10,617 bases of DNA from Burkholderiales bacterium. Its GTDB lineage: Bacteria; Pseudomonadota; Gammaproteobacteria; Burkholderiales; JAEUOS01. A model generated the notes under the pieces. The model was not told where the DNA came from, searched no databases, and saw only the letters and a list, made by a program, of their open reading frames with translations. The stretch lies in NCBI GenBank assembly GCA_947456845.1, contig CANGUJ010000097.1, positions 1-10,617 on the forward strand. Direction: 5' to 3'. This document shows positions 1 to 7,061 of the stretch, piece by piece (the first letter of the stretch is position 1; every line of letters begins with the position of its first letter). Made by a program: the position numbers and the translations under genes.

Positions 1-1
1 C

Positions 2-871
2 CTCGCGCCGGGCGACCCGCTGGTGTCGGTATTGCCGCCCGACGCCTCGCAGGAAATCAAGCAGCAGATGATGGCGCTGTACGGCTTCGACCGGCCGGTC
101 CATGAGCAGTATTTCCGCTGGCTGATGCGGGTGGTGCAGGGCGACCTCGGCACCTCGATCCGCACCGGCCGGCCGGTGGACACCGAAATCGGCAAGGCCG
201 TGGGCAATACGCTGATGCTGGCGGCGCTGGCCACCCTGATCGGCTTCGTGCTGGGCACCCTGTTCGGTTTCGTGGCCGGCTACTTCCGCGACACCTGGAT
301 CGACAAGGTGGCGTCGGCCATGTCGGTGTTCGGCGTTTCGGTGCCGCATTACTGGCTGGGCATGGTGCTGGTCATCATCTTCTCGGCCACGCTCGGCTGG
401 CTGCCCGCCACCGGCGCCGGGCCGGGCGGCTCGGAATCCTGGCTGTGGGACTGGGAGCATGTCCGGCACCTGATCCTGCCGGCCGTCACCATGTCGGTGA
501 TCCCGATGGGCATCATCGCGCGCACCGTGCGCGCCCTGGTGGCGGAGATCCTTTCCCAGGAATTCATCGCCGGCCTGCGCGCCAAGGGGCTCTCGGAAGC
601 CGGCGTGTTCGCCCATGTCGTGAAGAACGCCGCGCCCACCGCGCTGGCGGTGATGGGCATACAGCTGGGCTACCTGCTGGGCGGCTCCATCCTGATCGAA
701 ACCGTGTTCTCCTGGCCCGGCACCGGCCTGCTGCTCAACGATGCCATCTTCCAGCGCGACCTGCCGCTCCTGCAGGGAACCATCCTGGTGCTGGCCATGT
801 TCTTCGTGGTCTTGAACCTTGCGGTGGACGTGATGCAAACCGCCCTCGACCCGCGCATCCAGCGCGCCTGA
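2..871 (+). CDS. Peptide-type ABC transporter permease, DppB/OppB family (5' end outside window)
   Basis: Inner-membrane permease of an oligopeptide/dipeptide/nickel-type ABC importer; it forms half of the substrate channel. The frame is open from base 2 and reads LAPGDPLVSVLPPDAS. This is the conserved periplasmic stretch just after the first membrane helix of DppB-like proteins, so the true start lies upstream and the GTG at 23 is an internal codon. About 289 residues are visible. Hydrophobic segments start around bases 205, 330, 470, 640 and 775. The cytoplasmic EAA coupling loop, which docks on the ATPase, is visible at about 560-650 (EFIAGLRAKG and onward). The C-terminal VDVMQTALDPRI is typical of the family. 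The next permease starts 4 nt after the stop, so the two are surely co-transcribed. The substrate cannot be told from sequence: peptides are likely, but glutathione or other solutes are possible. Confidence 0.93.
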   Translation, partial: LAPGDPLVSVLPPDASQEIKQQMMALYGFDRPVHEQYFRWLMRVVQGDLGTSIRTGRPVDTEIGKAVGNTLMLAALATLIGFVLGTLFGFVAGYFRDTWIDKVASAMSVFGVSVPHYWLGMVLVIIFSATLGWLPATGAGPGGSESWLWDWEHVRHLILPAVTMSVIPMGIIARTVRALVAEILSQEFIAGLRAKGLSEAGVFAHVVKNAAPTALAVMGIQLGYLLGGSILIETVFSWPGTGLLLNDAIFQRDLPLLQGTILVLAMFFVVLNLAVDVMQTALDPRIQRA

Positions 872-875
872 CGCC

Positions 876-1760
876 ATGAGCACAGCCGCCGAACCCCTGC
901 CTGCCGCGGCCATCCTGCGTTCGCCCGGCTATTGGGTCACCGTGGGGCGGCGTTTTCGCCGCGACCCGGTCGCCGTGATCGCCGCGCTGGTGGTGCTCGC
1001 GCTGATCCTGATGGCGGTATTCGCCCCCTGGTTGGCGCCGCACGATCCGCTGCAGGGCATGACCCTGCGGCGCCTCAAGCCGCCCGGCACCGAGGGCTTC
1101 CCGCTGGGCACCGACGAGCTCGGCCGCGACATGCTCTCGCGCCTGATCTTCGGCGCGCGCATCTCGCTTTTCATGGGCATCGTGCCGGTGTTCGTCGCGC
1201 TCGCCGTCGGCGCGGCCATCGGCATCGTGTCCGGCTATGCCGGCGGCTGGACCAACACCATCCTGATGCGCACCATGGACGTGTTCTTCGCCTTCCCTTC
1301 GGTGCTGCTGGCGGTGGCGCTGGCCGGCGCGCTCGGCCCCGGCATCTTCAACGGCATGCTCGCGCTCATCCTGGTGTTCATCCCGCCGATCGCGCGGGTG
1401 GCCGAGTCGGTCACCACGGGCGTGCGCACGCGCGACTTCGTCGAGGCCGCGCGCGCCTCCGGCGCTGGCGCGCTGCTGATCATCCGCAAGCATGTGCTGG
1501 GCAACGTGCTGGGGCCGATCTTCGTCTACGCCATGAGCCTGATCGCGGTGTCGATGATCCTGGCGTCCGGGCTGTCCTTCCTCGGCCTCGGGGTCAAGCC
1601 GCCCCAGCCGGACTGGGGCCTGATGCTCAACACCCTGCGCACCGCCATGTACAGCCAGCCGCTCCTGTGCGCGCTGCCCGGCGTGATGATCTTCATCACC
1701 TCGATCTCGTTCAACATCATGACCGACGGCCTGCGCTCGGCGATGGACATCAAGGCATAG
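876..1760 (+). CDS. Peptide-type ABC transporter permease, DppC/OppC family
   Basis: Second inner-membrane permease (294 aa), which would pair with the upstream DppB-like subunit. Features in order are a cytoplasmic N-terminus with the RRFRRDP stretch (25-31), a first helix at about 32-53, and the family hallmark GTDELGRD (78-85). Further helices lie at about 97-120, 140-172, 212-238 and 265-283, and the EAA loop spans about 187-214 (DFVEAARASGAG, then HVLGNVLGPI). The C-terminal TDGLRSAMDIK is typical. The ATG at 876 lies 4 nt after the previous stop with no strong Shine-Dalgarno site, which suggests translational coupling. Length and ends match the family, so it looks intact. About 110 nt of unusual GC-rich sequence separates it from the ATPases. 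Confidence 0.95.
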   Translation: MSTAAEPLPAAAILRSPGYWVTVGRRFRRDPVAVIAALVVLALILMAVFAPWLAPHDPLQGMTLRRLKPPGTEGFPLGTDELGRDMLSRLIFGARISLFMGIVPVFVALAVGAAIGIVSGYAGGWTNTILMRTMDVFFAFPSVLLAVALAGALGPGIFNGMLALILVFIPPIARVAESVTTGVRTRDFVEAARASGAGALLIIRKHVLGNVLGPIFVYAMSLIAVSMILASGLSFLGLGVKPPQPDWGLMLNTLRTAMYSQPLLCALPGVMIFITSISFNIMTDGLRSAMDIKA

Positions 1761-1772
1761 GATGAAACGATC

Positions 1773-1871
1773 CCCACATCCGCGATGCGCGCCGCTCCCT
1801 GCGGGGGCGGCCCGCTTCCCTGGCGGGGGTTCGGCCCCGCCCTGCACGGGGGCGGCCCGCCCGGACCTGAC
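1773..1871 (+). repeat. GC-rich intergenic element with stem-loop and 13-nt direct repeat
   Basis: This lies between permease C and the first ATPase, within the operon. The 13-mer GGGGGCGGCCCGC occurs twice (1803-1815 and 1848-1860). Between the copies is a perfect 7-bp inverted repeat, GGCGGGG (1822-1828) and CCCCGCC (1835-1841), with a 6-nt loop. No T-tract follows, so it is unlikely to be a Rho-independent terminator. It resembles the GC-rich interspersed palindromic elements found in many high-GC genomes. It may stabilise or partly attenuate the operon mRNA; that role is inferred. Confidence 0.55.
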
Positions 1872-2897
1872 ATGACCTCCCCGTTGCTCGAAGTGCGCGG
1901 CCTGGTCAAGCAGTTCCCGGTCAGGAAGAACCTGTTCGGGCGCGCCACCACCTTCGTTTCCGCGGTCGACGGCATCGACTTCGACCTGTTCGAAGGTGAA
2001 ACCCTGGGCGTGGTGGGCGAATCCGGTTGCGGCAAGTCGACCACCGCGCGCCTGTTGATGCACCTGATCGAACCGACCGCGGGCACCATCCGCTTCGGCG
2101 GCAGGACCGTCGGCACGGCCGAGCTGCCCGTCAAGGAATTCCGCCGCCAGGTGCAGATGGTGTTCCAGGACAGCTACGCCTCGCTCAACCCGCGCCTGAC
2201 GGTGGAGGAGTCGATCGCCTTCGGCCCCACCGTGCATGGCGTGTCGCAGCGGGAGGCCAACGCGCGCGCGCTGTCCCTGCTCGAGCGCGTGGGGCTGGAC
2301 CCCAGGCGGTTCGCCGGGCGCTTCACCCATGAGCTTTCCGGCGGCCAGCGCCAGCGCGTCAACATCGCCCGCGCGCTGGCCCTGCAACCGCGCATCCTGG
2401 TGCTCGACGAGGCGGTGTCCGCGCTCGACAAGTCCGTCGAGGCGCAGGTGCTCAACCTGCTGGCCGACCTCAAGGAAGCGTTCGGCCTGACCTACCTGTT
2501 CATCAGCCACGACCTCGAAGTCGTGCGCTTCATGTCCACCCGCGTGCTGGTGATGTACCTGGGCCGGGTGGCCGAACTCGGGCCCACCGAGGCGCTCTAT
2601 ACCGGCAGCCGTCATCCCTACACCACGGCGCTGCTCGGCTCGCTGCTGTCGATGGACCCGGACCATCGTACCGCGGCGCCGCCGATCACCGGCGACCCGC
2701 CCAACCCGATCGACCCGCCCCCCGGCTGCCGCTTTCACACCCGCTGTGCCTACGCCGAGGGCGTATGCTCGGCGCGCATGCCGGCCCTGCTCGCCGGTGC
2801 GGCCGATGCGGCGCCGCACTGGGTGGCCTGCCACATGCATGCCCCGCGCTCCGGCCACTCGAAACTCAAGGCCGGCGCCGCGCCGGAGACCGCATGA
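1872..2897 (+). CDS. Peptide-type ABC transporter ATP-binding protein, DppF/OppF family
   Basis: Cytoplasmic ATPase (341 aa) that would power the importer as one half of a heterodimer with the next gene product. Visible motifs, numbered from ATG 1872: Walker A GESGCGKST (49-57), Q-loop glutamine 99 in VFQD, signature LSGGQRQR (155-162), Walker B ending in DE (179-180), D-loop SALD (183-186) and switch histidine 213. After the Walker B Glu it reads AVSALD rather than the commoner PTSALD. The C-terminal oligopeptide-transporter domain (about 235-325) holds cysteines 286, 292, 299 and 320. The frame is open back to a possible start at 1785, but that adds 29 Gly/Pro-rich residues encoded by the stem-loop element, so 1872 is preferred. 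Its stop overlaps the next start as ATGA. It is F-like by its N-terminus (VKQFPVRKNLFGR, then an aromatic-rich LFEGETLGVVG). Confidence 0.95.
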   Translation: MTSPLLEVRGLVKQFPVRKNLFGRATTFVSAVDGIDFDLFEGETLGVVGESGCGKSTTARLLMHLIEPTAGTIRFGGRTVGTAELPVKEFRRQVQMVFQDSYASLNPRLTVEESIAFGPTVHGVSQREANARALSLLERVGLDPRRFAGRFTHELSGGQRQRVNIARALALQPRILVLDEAVSALDKSVEAQVLNLLADLKEAFGLTYLFISHDLEVVRFMSTRVLVMYLGRVAELGPTEALYTGSRHPYTTALLGSLLSMDPDHRTAAPPITGDPPNPIDPPPGCRFHTRCAYAEGVCSARMPALLAGAADAAPHWVACHMHAPRSGHSKLKAGAAPETA

Positions 2898-3892
2898 CCC
2901 CCGGCAGCGGCGACGAAGCCATCCTCGACATTTCCGGCCTGCGGGTGACCTTCACCGGCGGCCCCAGGCCGGTGCGCGCCGTCGACGGTGTCGACCTGAA
3001 GCTCTGGCGCGGTGAGGTGGTCGCCCTGCTGGGCGAGTCCGGGTCGGGCAAGAGCGTCACCTTGCGCTCCATCCTGCGCCTGCATCCGGAGAAAAAGACC
3101 CGCATCGAAGGCGGCATCAGGGTGCAGGACGTCGACGTCCTGCGGTTGAAAGGCCGGGCGCTGGCGGATTTTCGCGGCAAGAGGGTGTCGATGATCTTCC
3201 AGGAGCCGATGCTGGCCATGGACCCGGTCTACACCGTCGGCCGGCAGATCACCGAGTCCATCATCAAGCACGAGAACGTCTCGCCGGATGAAGCGCGCCG
3301 GCGCGCGCTGACCCTGTTCGAGCAGGTGCGCATTCCCAGCCCGGCGCGCCGGCTCGATGCCTACCCCCACGAGATGTCCGGCGGCATGCGCCAGCGCGCC
3401 ATGATCGCCCTGGCGCTGGCCTGCAACCCGCAGGTACTGCTGGCCGACGAGCCCACCACCGCGCTCGACGCCACCGTGCAGGTGCAGATCCTGCTGCTGC
3501 TGCGCGAGTTGCAGCACCAGCTCGGCCTGTCGATGATCTTCGTCACCCACGACATCAGCGTCGGGGTCGAGGTGGCCGACCGCATCGCCGTGATGTACGC
3601 CGGACGCATCGTCGAGATCGGCAGCGTGCGCGACGTGATCCGTTCGCCGCGCCACCCCTACACGATCGGTCTCATGTCCACCCGCCCGCACGGCGGGCGC
3701 CTCCTGGGCAACCGCCTGCCGGCGATTCCCGGCAGCCCGCCAGACCTGGCCAACCTGCCGCCGGGCTGCGCCTTCGCGCCCCGTTGCCCGCATGCCGGCG
3801 AGGTCTGTGGCGTGTCCGCGCCGGCGCCGGTGGAGGTGTCGGCGGGGCATTGGGTGCGGTGTGTCCGCACGGATTTGACGGCCAAGGCCTGA
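2894..3892 (+). CDS. Peptide-type ABC transporter ATP-binding protein, DppD/OppD family
   Basis: Second ATPase of the importer (332 aa). Motifs from ATG 2894: Walker A GESGSGKSV (47-55), Q-loop glutamine 103 in IFQEP, signature MSGGMRQR (161-168), Walker B ending in D185-E186 followed by PTTALD, and switch histidine 219. MSGGMRQR and DEPTTALD are typical of the D-type subunit. The C-terminal domain has cysteines 292, 298, 305 and 323. In M. tuberculosis OppABCD a comparable cysteine cluster in OppD is reported to hold a 4Fe-4S centre; that this protein binds one is inferred. ATG 2894 is chosen because it overlaps the upstream TGA (ATGA), and the 43 codons of open frame before it do not resemble the family. 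It ends 27 nt from the oppositely oriented vapC. Confidence 0.95.
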   Translation: MTPGSGDEAILDISGLRVTFTGGPRPVRAVDGVDLKLWRGEVVALLGESGSGKSVTLRSILRLHPEKKTRIEGGIRVQDVDVLRLKGRALADFRGKRVSMIFQEPMLAMDPVYTVGRQITESIIKHENVSPDEARRRALTLFEQVRIPSPARRLDAYPHEMSGGMRQRAMIALALACNPQVLLADEPTTALDATVQVQILLLLRELQHQLGLSMIFVTHDISVGVEVADRIAVMYAGRIVEIGSVRDVIRSPRHPYTIGLMSTRPHGGRLLGNRLPAIPGSPPDLANLPPGCAFAPRCPHAGEVCGVSAPAPVEVSAGHWVRCVRTDLTAKA

Positions 3893-3918
3893 GCCGCGCG
3901 CTGCACGGCTTTCGCAGC
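3892..3918 (+). terminator. Weak hairpin between convergent ABC operon and vapC
   Basis: The 27-nt gap between the two convergent genes can form either of two mutually exclusive 5-bp hairpins: AGCCG (3892-3896) with CGGCT (3906-3910), or GCTGC (3900-3904) with GCAGC (3914-3918). Neither has a proper T-tract on either strand. It may act as a weak bidirectional stop for transcription, but the call is uncertain. Confidence 0.2.
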
Positions 3919-3919
3919 C

Positions 3920-4294
3920 TTATGCCTTTGGCGTGTACTCCACGCCAGAGAGCCCCTTGAAATGCCGATCAATTGTGATCAGTCGCGCGTTGGAAAGGTC
4001 CGCTGTCGCATATACGATTGCATCTGCCGTCGCCAATCGATGAGTCCGCGCGAGTTGCGCCGCGTGTAGCGCGATCGGTTCGGTAAGCGGGATGACGCGA
4101 CCCAGGCGCGTACCCGCGACTACGGTTTCGGCCTGCTCTTCGGTTAGCTCGCGCAGGCACCATTTGTAGAGCTCGTGCAAAACGAGCGTGGGCACGATCA
4201 GGTTGTCGGCGTCAGCGAAAACCCGCGTGAAACGCTTGCCTAAAGCAGTGCCGGTGACCCACTCGACCCAGACGCAAGTGTCTGCAACCACCAT
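3920..4294 (-). CDS. vapC: PIN-domain endoribonuclease toxin, VapC family
   Basis: Toxin of a type II toxin-antitoxin system. VapC proteins are metal-dependent RNases that cut tRNA or rRNA when the partner antitoxin is lost. At 124 aa it has normal VapC length. The four acidic PIN residues are in their expected contexts: D5 in VVADTCVW, E41 in LHELYKW, D91 in ATADAIVYATA and D109 in TIDRHF, so the enzyme should be active. The start codon lies only 3 nt after the vapB stop (TGA CCC ATG), and a purine-rich AAAGG in the vapB tail can act as ribosome site, implying tight coupling. GC content is visibly lower than in the flanking genes. It runs tail-to-tail against the ABC ATPase gene. The RNA target cannot be read from sequence. 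Confidence 0.93.
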   Translation of the reverse strand: MVVADTCVWVEWVTGTALGKRFTRVFADADNLIVPTLVLHELYKWCLRELTEEQAETVVAGTRLGRVIPLTEPIALHAAQLARTHRLATADAIVYATADLSNARLITIDRHFKGLSGVEYTPKA

Positions 4295-4297
4295 GGG

Positions 4298-4555
4298 TCA
4301 GTTGGCCTTTGATTTCTTCTTTGCGGAAGCAACTCTCGATAGTCGATCAGCGCGATCATTGCGATCCCGGTATCCGTCCGGGTTTGCCCCGCGACCAAGC
4401 CCGAACAGATCTTCCATACGGGGCTGTGGAACCAGCTTGAGGGTGCGGCCGATCCGCAGAAATTCGAATTTCTGTCCGGGTTTCAAACCCAATTCTTCCC
4501 GAACATCCTTGGGAATGGAAATCTGGAACTTTGCCGACAGCGTGGTTGCGCTCAT
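4298..4555 (-). CDS. vapB: AbrB/MazE-type antitoxin, VapB family
   Basis: Antitoxin partner (85 aa), co-transcribed ahead of vapC. Residues 1-48 form a swapped-hairpin AbrB-like DNA-binding domain: TTLSAKFQISIPKDVREEL, then GLKPGQKFEFL and a short beta strand RTLKLVPQ. The C-terminal part (about 50-85) is polar and ends in a lysine-rich tail (AKKKSKAN). In this family that part wraps around the toxin and blocks its active site. The dimer probably also represses its own promoter. Start at ATG 4555 matches the usual N-terminus of the family, although no strong Shine-Dalgarno site precedes it. Codon use is less GC-biased than in the neighbours. The coding region contains a perfect 18-bp palindrome. 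Confidence 0.93.
   Translation of the reverse strand: MSATTLSAKFQISIPKDVREELGLKPGQKFEFLRIGRTLKLVPQPRMEDLFGLGRGANPDGYRDRNDRADRLSRVASAKKKSKAN
4457..4474. repeat. Perfect 18-bp palindrome inside vapB
   Basis: CAGAAATTCGAATTTCTG equals its own reverse complement. It spans vapB codons for Q-K-F-E-F-L. As RNA it would give a 7-bp stem with a TCGA loop. It could be an internal protein-binding site or a coincidence of codon choice; no function is proven. Confidence 0.6.
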
Positions 4556-4674
4556 GTGGAGTCATGATCGATCAAAGGAGCGTAAGAATACCGCAACTCC
4601 TCAAAGACCTGCACCGGGAATAGTGGCTCGACCTACAATCTTTGATCTGCTGCCAATGGATCGTGACAAGCCCC
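4556..4674. promoter_or_regulatory. Divergent control region between vapB and the MetE-like gene
   Basis: This 119-nt gap must hold promoters in both directions. A 10-bp palindrome, TGATCGATCA (4565-4574), lies just upstream of vapB; its position would suit an operator for the VapB-VapC complex. Towards the MetE-like gene there is a good -10 candidate, TACAAT (4634-4639), but only a poor -35 (TGCACC, 18-nt spacing). Transcription from it would begin near 4646, after the alternative TTG start at 4642. For vapB a -10-like TATTCT can be read on the minus strand near 4586-4591, without a convincing -35. No S-box or other riboswitch is recognisable. Confidence 0.4.
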
Positions 4675-5811
4675 ATGCCCCGCCCCTTCTTCCGCGCCGA
4701 CCAGGTCGGCAGCCTGTTGCGCCCCGCCGCGCTCACCGAGGCGCGCGAACGCTTCAAGGCCGGCACCATCGACCACGCCGCGCTGCGCGCGGCTGAAGAT
4801 GCGGCCATCCGCGACATCGTGCGCCGCCAGGAGGAGATCGGTTTCGAGGTGGTGGTCGATGGCGAGTTCCGGCGCGAGAACTGGTGGATCGACTTCGTCG
4901 CCGCGTTGAAGGGCGTGGAAATCCGCGACGGCGATGCCAGACAGGCCTTTGTCGCGCCCGGCGCGGATGACCATGGGCACGATCACGGCTGGAAATACGT
5001 GCCGAAGAACGTGGTCACCACCGGCCGTGTGCATCTTGACGCGCCGGTCAATGCGGCGGACTTTGCCATCCTCAAGGGTGCCACCACCCGCACCGCCAAG
5101 ATCACCCTGCCTTCGCCGACGCGCCTGCATTTTCACGGCGGCCGGGCGGCGGTGTCGCGTGAGGCCTATCCCGATATCGAAGCGTTCTTTGCCGACCTGG
5201 CCGCGGTGTACCAGCGCGAGATCGCGGCCCTTGAGGAGGCCGGCTGCCGCTACATCCAGATCGACGACCCGCTGATGACCTATTTCATCAGCGACCGCCT
5301 GCGTGCCGAGGTGCGCGAGGCGGGCGACGATCCCGACGCGCGCCTGGCCCGGTATGTCGAGCTGACCAACGCCTGCATCGCCAGGCGGCGGCCGGATACC
5401 GCTATCGGCATCCACGTGTGCCGAGGAAACTCGCGCAGCGGCTGGATCGCCGAAGGCGGCTACGAACGCATCGCCGAGGCTGTGCTGGGTGGCCTGAAGC
5501 CAGACCATTTCCTGCTTGAATACGACGACGAACGCTCCGGCGATTTCGCGCCCTTGCGCCATGTGCCCCGCGGCATGAAGGTGGTGCTGGGCCTGGTGAC
5601 GACCAAGCGCGGCCAGCTCGAAAGCGCGGACGAACTGAAGCGGCGCATCGACGATGCCGGCCGGCTGGTGCCGCTGGAGAACCTGGCCTTGTCGCCGCAG
5701 TGCGGTTTCGCCAGCACCGTGGAAGGCAACATCATCAGCATGGAAGACCAGTGGGCCAAGCTCTCCCGCGTGGTCGACGTGGCTCGAGCCGTGTGGGGCG
5801 CGGGAAGCTAG
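4675..5811 (+). CDS. Cobalamin-independent methionine synthase family protein (MetE C-terminal-domain type)
   Basis: Predicted cytosolic zinc-dependent methyltransferase of 378 aa, half the size of full MetE (about 750 aa), corresponding to its catalytic C-terminal barrel alone. FRADQVGSLLRP at the N-terminus and DGEFRRENWW (62-71) are hallmarks of the YxjG/YxjH-like group. All four zinc ligands are visible: H247 and C249 in IGIHVCRGN, E282 in FLLEYDD and C343 in SPQCGFAS; IQIDDP (195-199) is also conserved. Such stand-alone proteins methylate homocysteine or a related thiol, but donor and acceptor are often unknown, so metE is not assigned. A histidine-rich insert (DDHGHDHGW, 98-106) lies far from the zinc site. 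ATG 4675 is chosen because the family starts just before FRADQ; an in-frame TTG at 4642 would add 11 atypical residues. The stop overlaps the convergent antiporter stop. Confidence 0.9.
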   Translation: MPRPFFRADQVGSLLRPAALTEARERFKAGTIDHAALRAAEDAAIRDIVRRQEEIGFEVVVDGEFRRENWWIDFVAALKGVEIRDGDARQAFVAPGADDHGHDHGWKYVPKNVVTTGRVHLDAPVNAADFAILKGATTRTAKITLPSPTRLHFHGGRAAVSREAYPDIEAFFADLAAVYQREIAALEEAGCRYIQIDDPLMTYFISDRLRAEVREAGDDPDARLARYVELTNACIARRRPDTAIGIHVCRGNSRSGWIAEGGYERIAEAVLGGLKPDHFLLEYDDERSGDFAPLRHVPRGMKVVLGLVTTKRGQLESADELKRRIDDAGRLVPLENLALSPQCGFASTVEGNIISMEDQWAKLSRVVDVARAVWGAGS

Positions 5812-7061
5812 AGCAGCCTGAAGGCAGCGATGGTCACCAGCGTCGGCGGCAGCGCGGCCAGCAGCAGGCCGAGCGGGTTCAAGGCGTTGTCCTCGAGGTA
5901 GTCCTTGAGGATGGCGAACCCCGCCGGGTTGGGCGCGTTGGCGATGATGGTGAGGCCCCCGCCGGTCACCGCGCCGGCGACCAGGGCCACCTTGAATTCG
6001 TCGGACAGCCCCTCGACCAGCGAGCCCAGGTAGGTGAGCGCGGCGTTGTCGGTGATCGCGGTCAGCGCGGTGGCGCCGTAGTACACCTGGTCGGCCGACA
6101 TCGACAGCAACGCGGGCTTCAGCCACCACTGTTGCTGGCCGCCCAGCACCACCAGCCCGGCGAGAAAGAAGGCCACCATCAGGCCCTCGCGCAGCACCAG
6201 CCGGTCCTGGTAGCGCTCGTAGGCATGGGCGAAACCGATGAAAAAAAGCATCAGGCCCATGAAGATGCCGGGGTGATGGGCGAAGGCGACGACCCCGACC
6301 AGGAAGGCCAGGTGCACCAGCGTGACCATCACCGGCACGTTCATGTCGCGCGTCGGTGCCGCGGCAAGGGCGGACAGTTCGCGCCGGAACAGCAGGGTCA
6401 CGCCGACGGCGTTGATTACCACCGCGATGGCCGCCTTCCAGCCGAAGGTGGAGATCATGAACGCGAAGTTCCAGCCCCAGGTGTCGGCCACCATGAGAAC
6501 AGGCGGCGCCGCGAAGGGCGTGAGCGTGCCGCCGATCGAGATGTTGACGAACAGCACACCGATGGTGGCGTACTTGAGGCGGTTGGACAGGCCAGCGGCG
6601 AAGAAGCGGTCGCGCAGCAGCAGGGCGGCCAGGGTCATCGCCGCCGGTTCGGTGATGAACGAACCCAGGAGCGGCACCAACGCCATGGTGGTGAAGTAGA
6701 AGGCCTGGGCGGGACGCAGCGGCAGCAGGGAGCTGGTCACGCGCACGCTGGCGGCCGCCAGAAGCAGGATGGGCCGGCTCGCCGCCACCACCATGATCGC
6801 GAACACGAACAGCGGCTCGGTGAAGTCGCGCGAATCGATGTAGCTGGTGGCCGCCTCGCGGCCGCTGAGGAAGAGCATTGCCACCAGCAGCACCATGGCC
6901 CAGAAGCCGAACACCACCTCGACCTCGCCCAGCAGGTGGAAGAGACGCGCGTGCGACGGGTTTTGCGCCGCCAGGTGCTCGAAGAACTTGGTGGAGAAGG
7001 TGTGGATGAGCGCGATGGCGAAAATCACCGCGGCGACCGTCTGTAGGGTGGTGGGGTTCAC
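5808..7061 (-). CDS. Putative Na+/H+ antiporter (PF07399-like membrane protein)
   Basis: Polytopic inner-membrane protein of 417 aa with about 12 hydrophobic helices. I recognise it as resembling the 'putative Na+/H+ antiporter' family, which is distantly related to the NhaD/ion-transporter superfamily. Typical re-entrant or unwound segments are FVNISIGGTLTPFAAPP, ALTAITDNAALTYLG and GGLTIIANAPNPAGFAIL, with acidic/Asn residues in membrane-embedded positions. The start is set at GTG 7061, because AAGGA lies 8 nt upstream and the protein then begins NPTTLQTVAAVIFAIALIHTF. An in-frame ATG at 7124 would add 21 charged residues and has no clear ribosome site. It lies downstream of nhaR on the same strand, which supports a role in sodium or lithium export. 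Transport specificity is inferred from family and context, not shown. Confidence 0.85.
   Translation of the reverse strand: MNPTTLQTVAAVIFAIALIHTFSTKFFEHLAAQNPSHARLFHLLGEVEVVFGFWAMVLLVAMLFLSGREAATSYIDSRDFTEPLFVFAIMVVAASRPILLLAAASVRVTSSLLPLRPAQAFYFTTMALVPLLGSFITEPAAMTLAALLLRDRFFAAGLSNRLKYATIGVLFVNISIGGTLTPFAAPPVLMVADTWGWNFAFMISTFGWKAAIAVVINAVGVTLLFRRELSALAAAPTRDMNVPVMVTLVHLAFLVGVVAFAHHPGIFMGLMLFFIGFAHAYERYQDRLVLREGLMVAFFLAGLVVLGGQQQWWLKPALLSMSADQVYYGATALTAITDNAALTYLGSLVEGLSDEFKVALVAGAVTGGGLTIIANAPNPAGFAILKDYLEDNALNPLGLLLAALPPTLVTIAAFRLL

Noticed and set aside
1785..1871. Upstream ATG start for the OppF-like ATPase
   Set aside because: It would add 29 Gly/Pro-rich residues encoded by the stem-loop element and absent from the family; ATG 1872 fits the usual N-terminus.
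735..2858. Very long open frame on the minus strand (about 700 codons)
   Set aside because: It lies antisense to three clear ABC transporter genes, has a His/Gln/Arg/Gly-rich composition typical of high-GC antisense frames, and shows no domain.
4188..4796. Plus-strand open frame of about 200 codons across vapBC and the start of the MetE-like gene
   Set aside because: It is antisense to vapB and out of frame with the MetE-like gene; no domain or ribosome site supports it.
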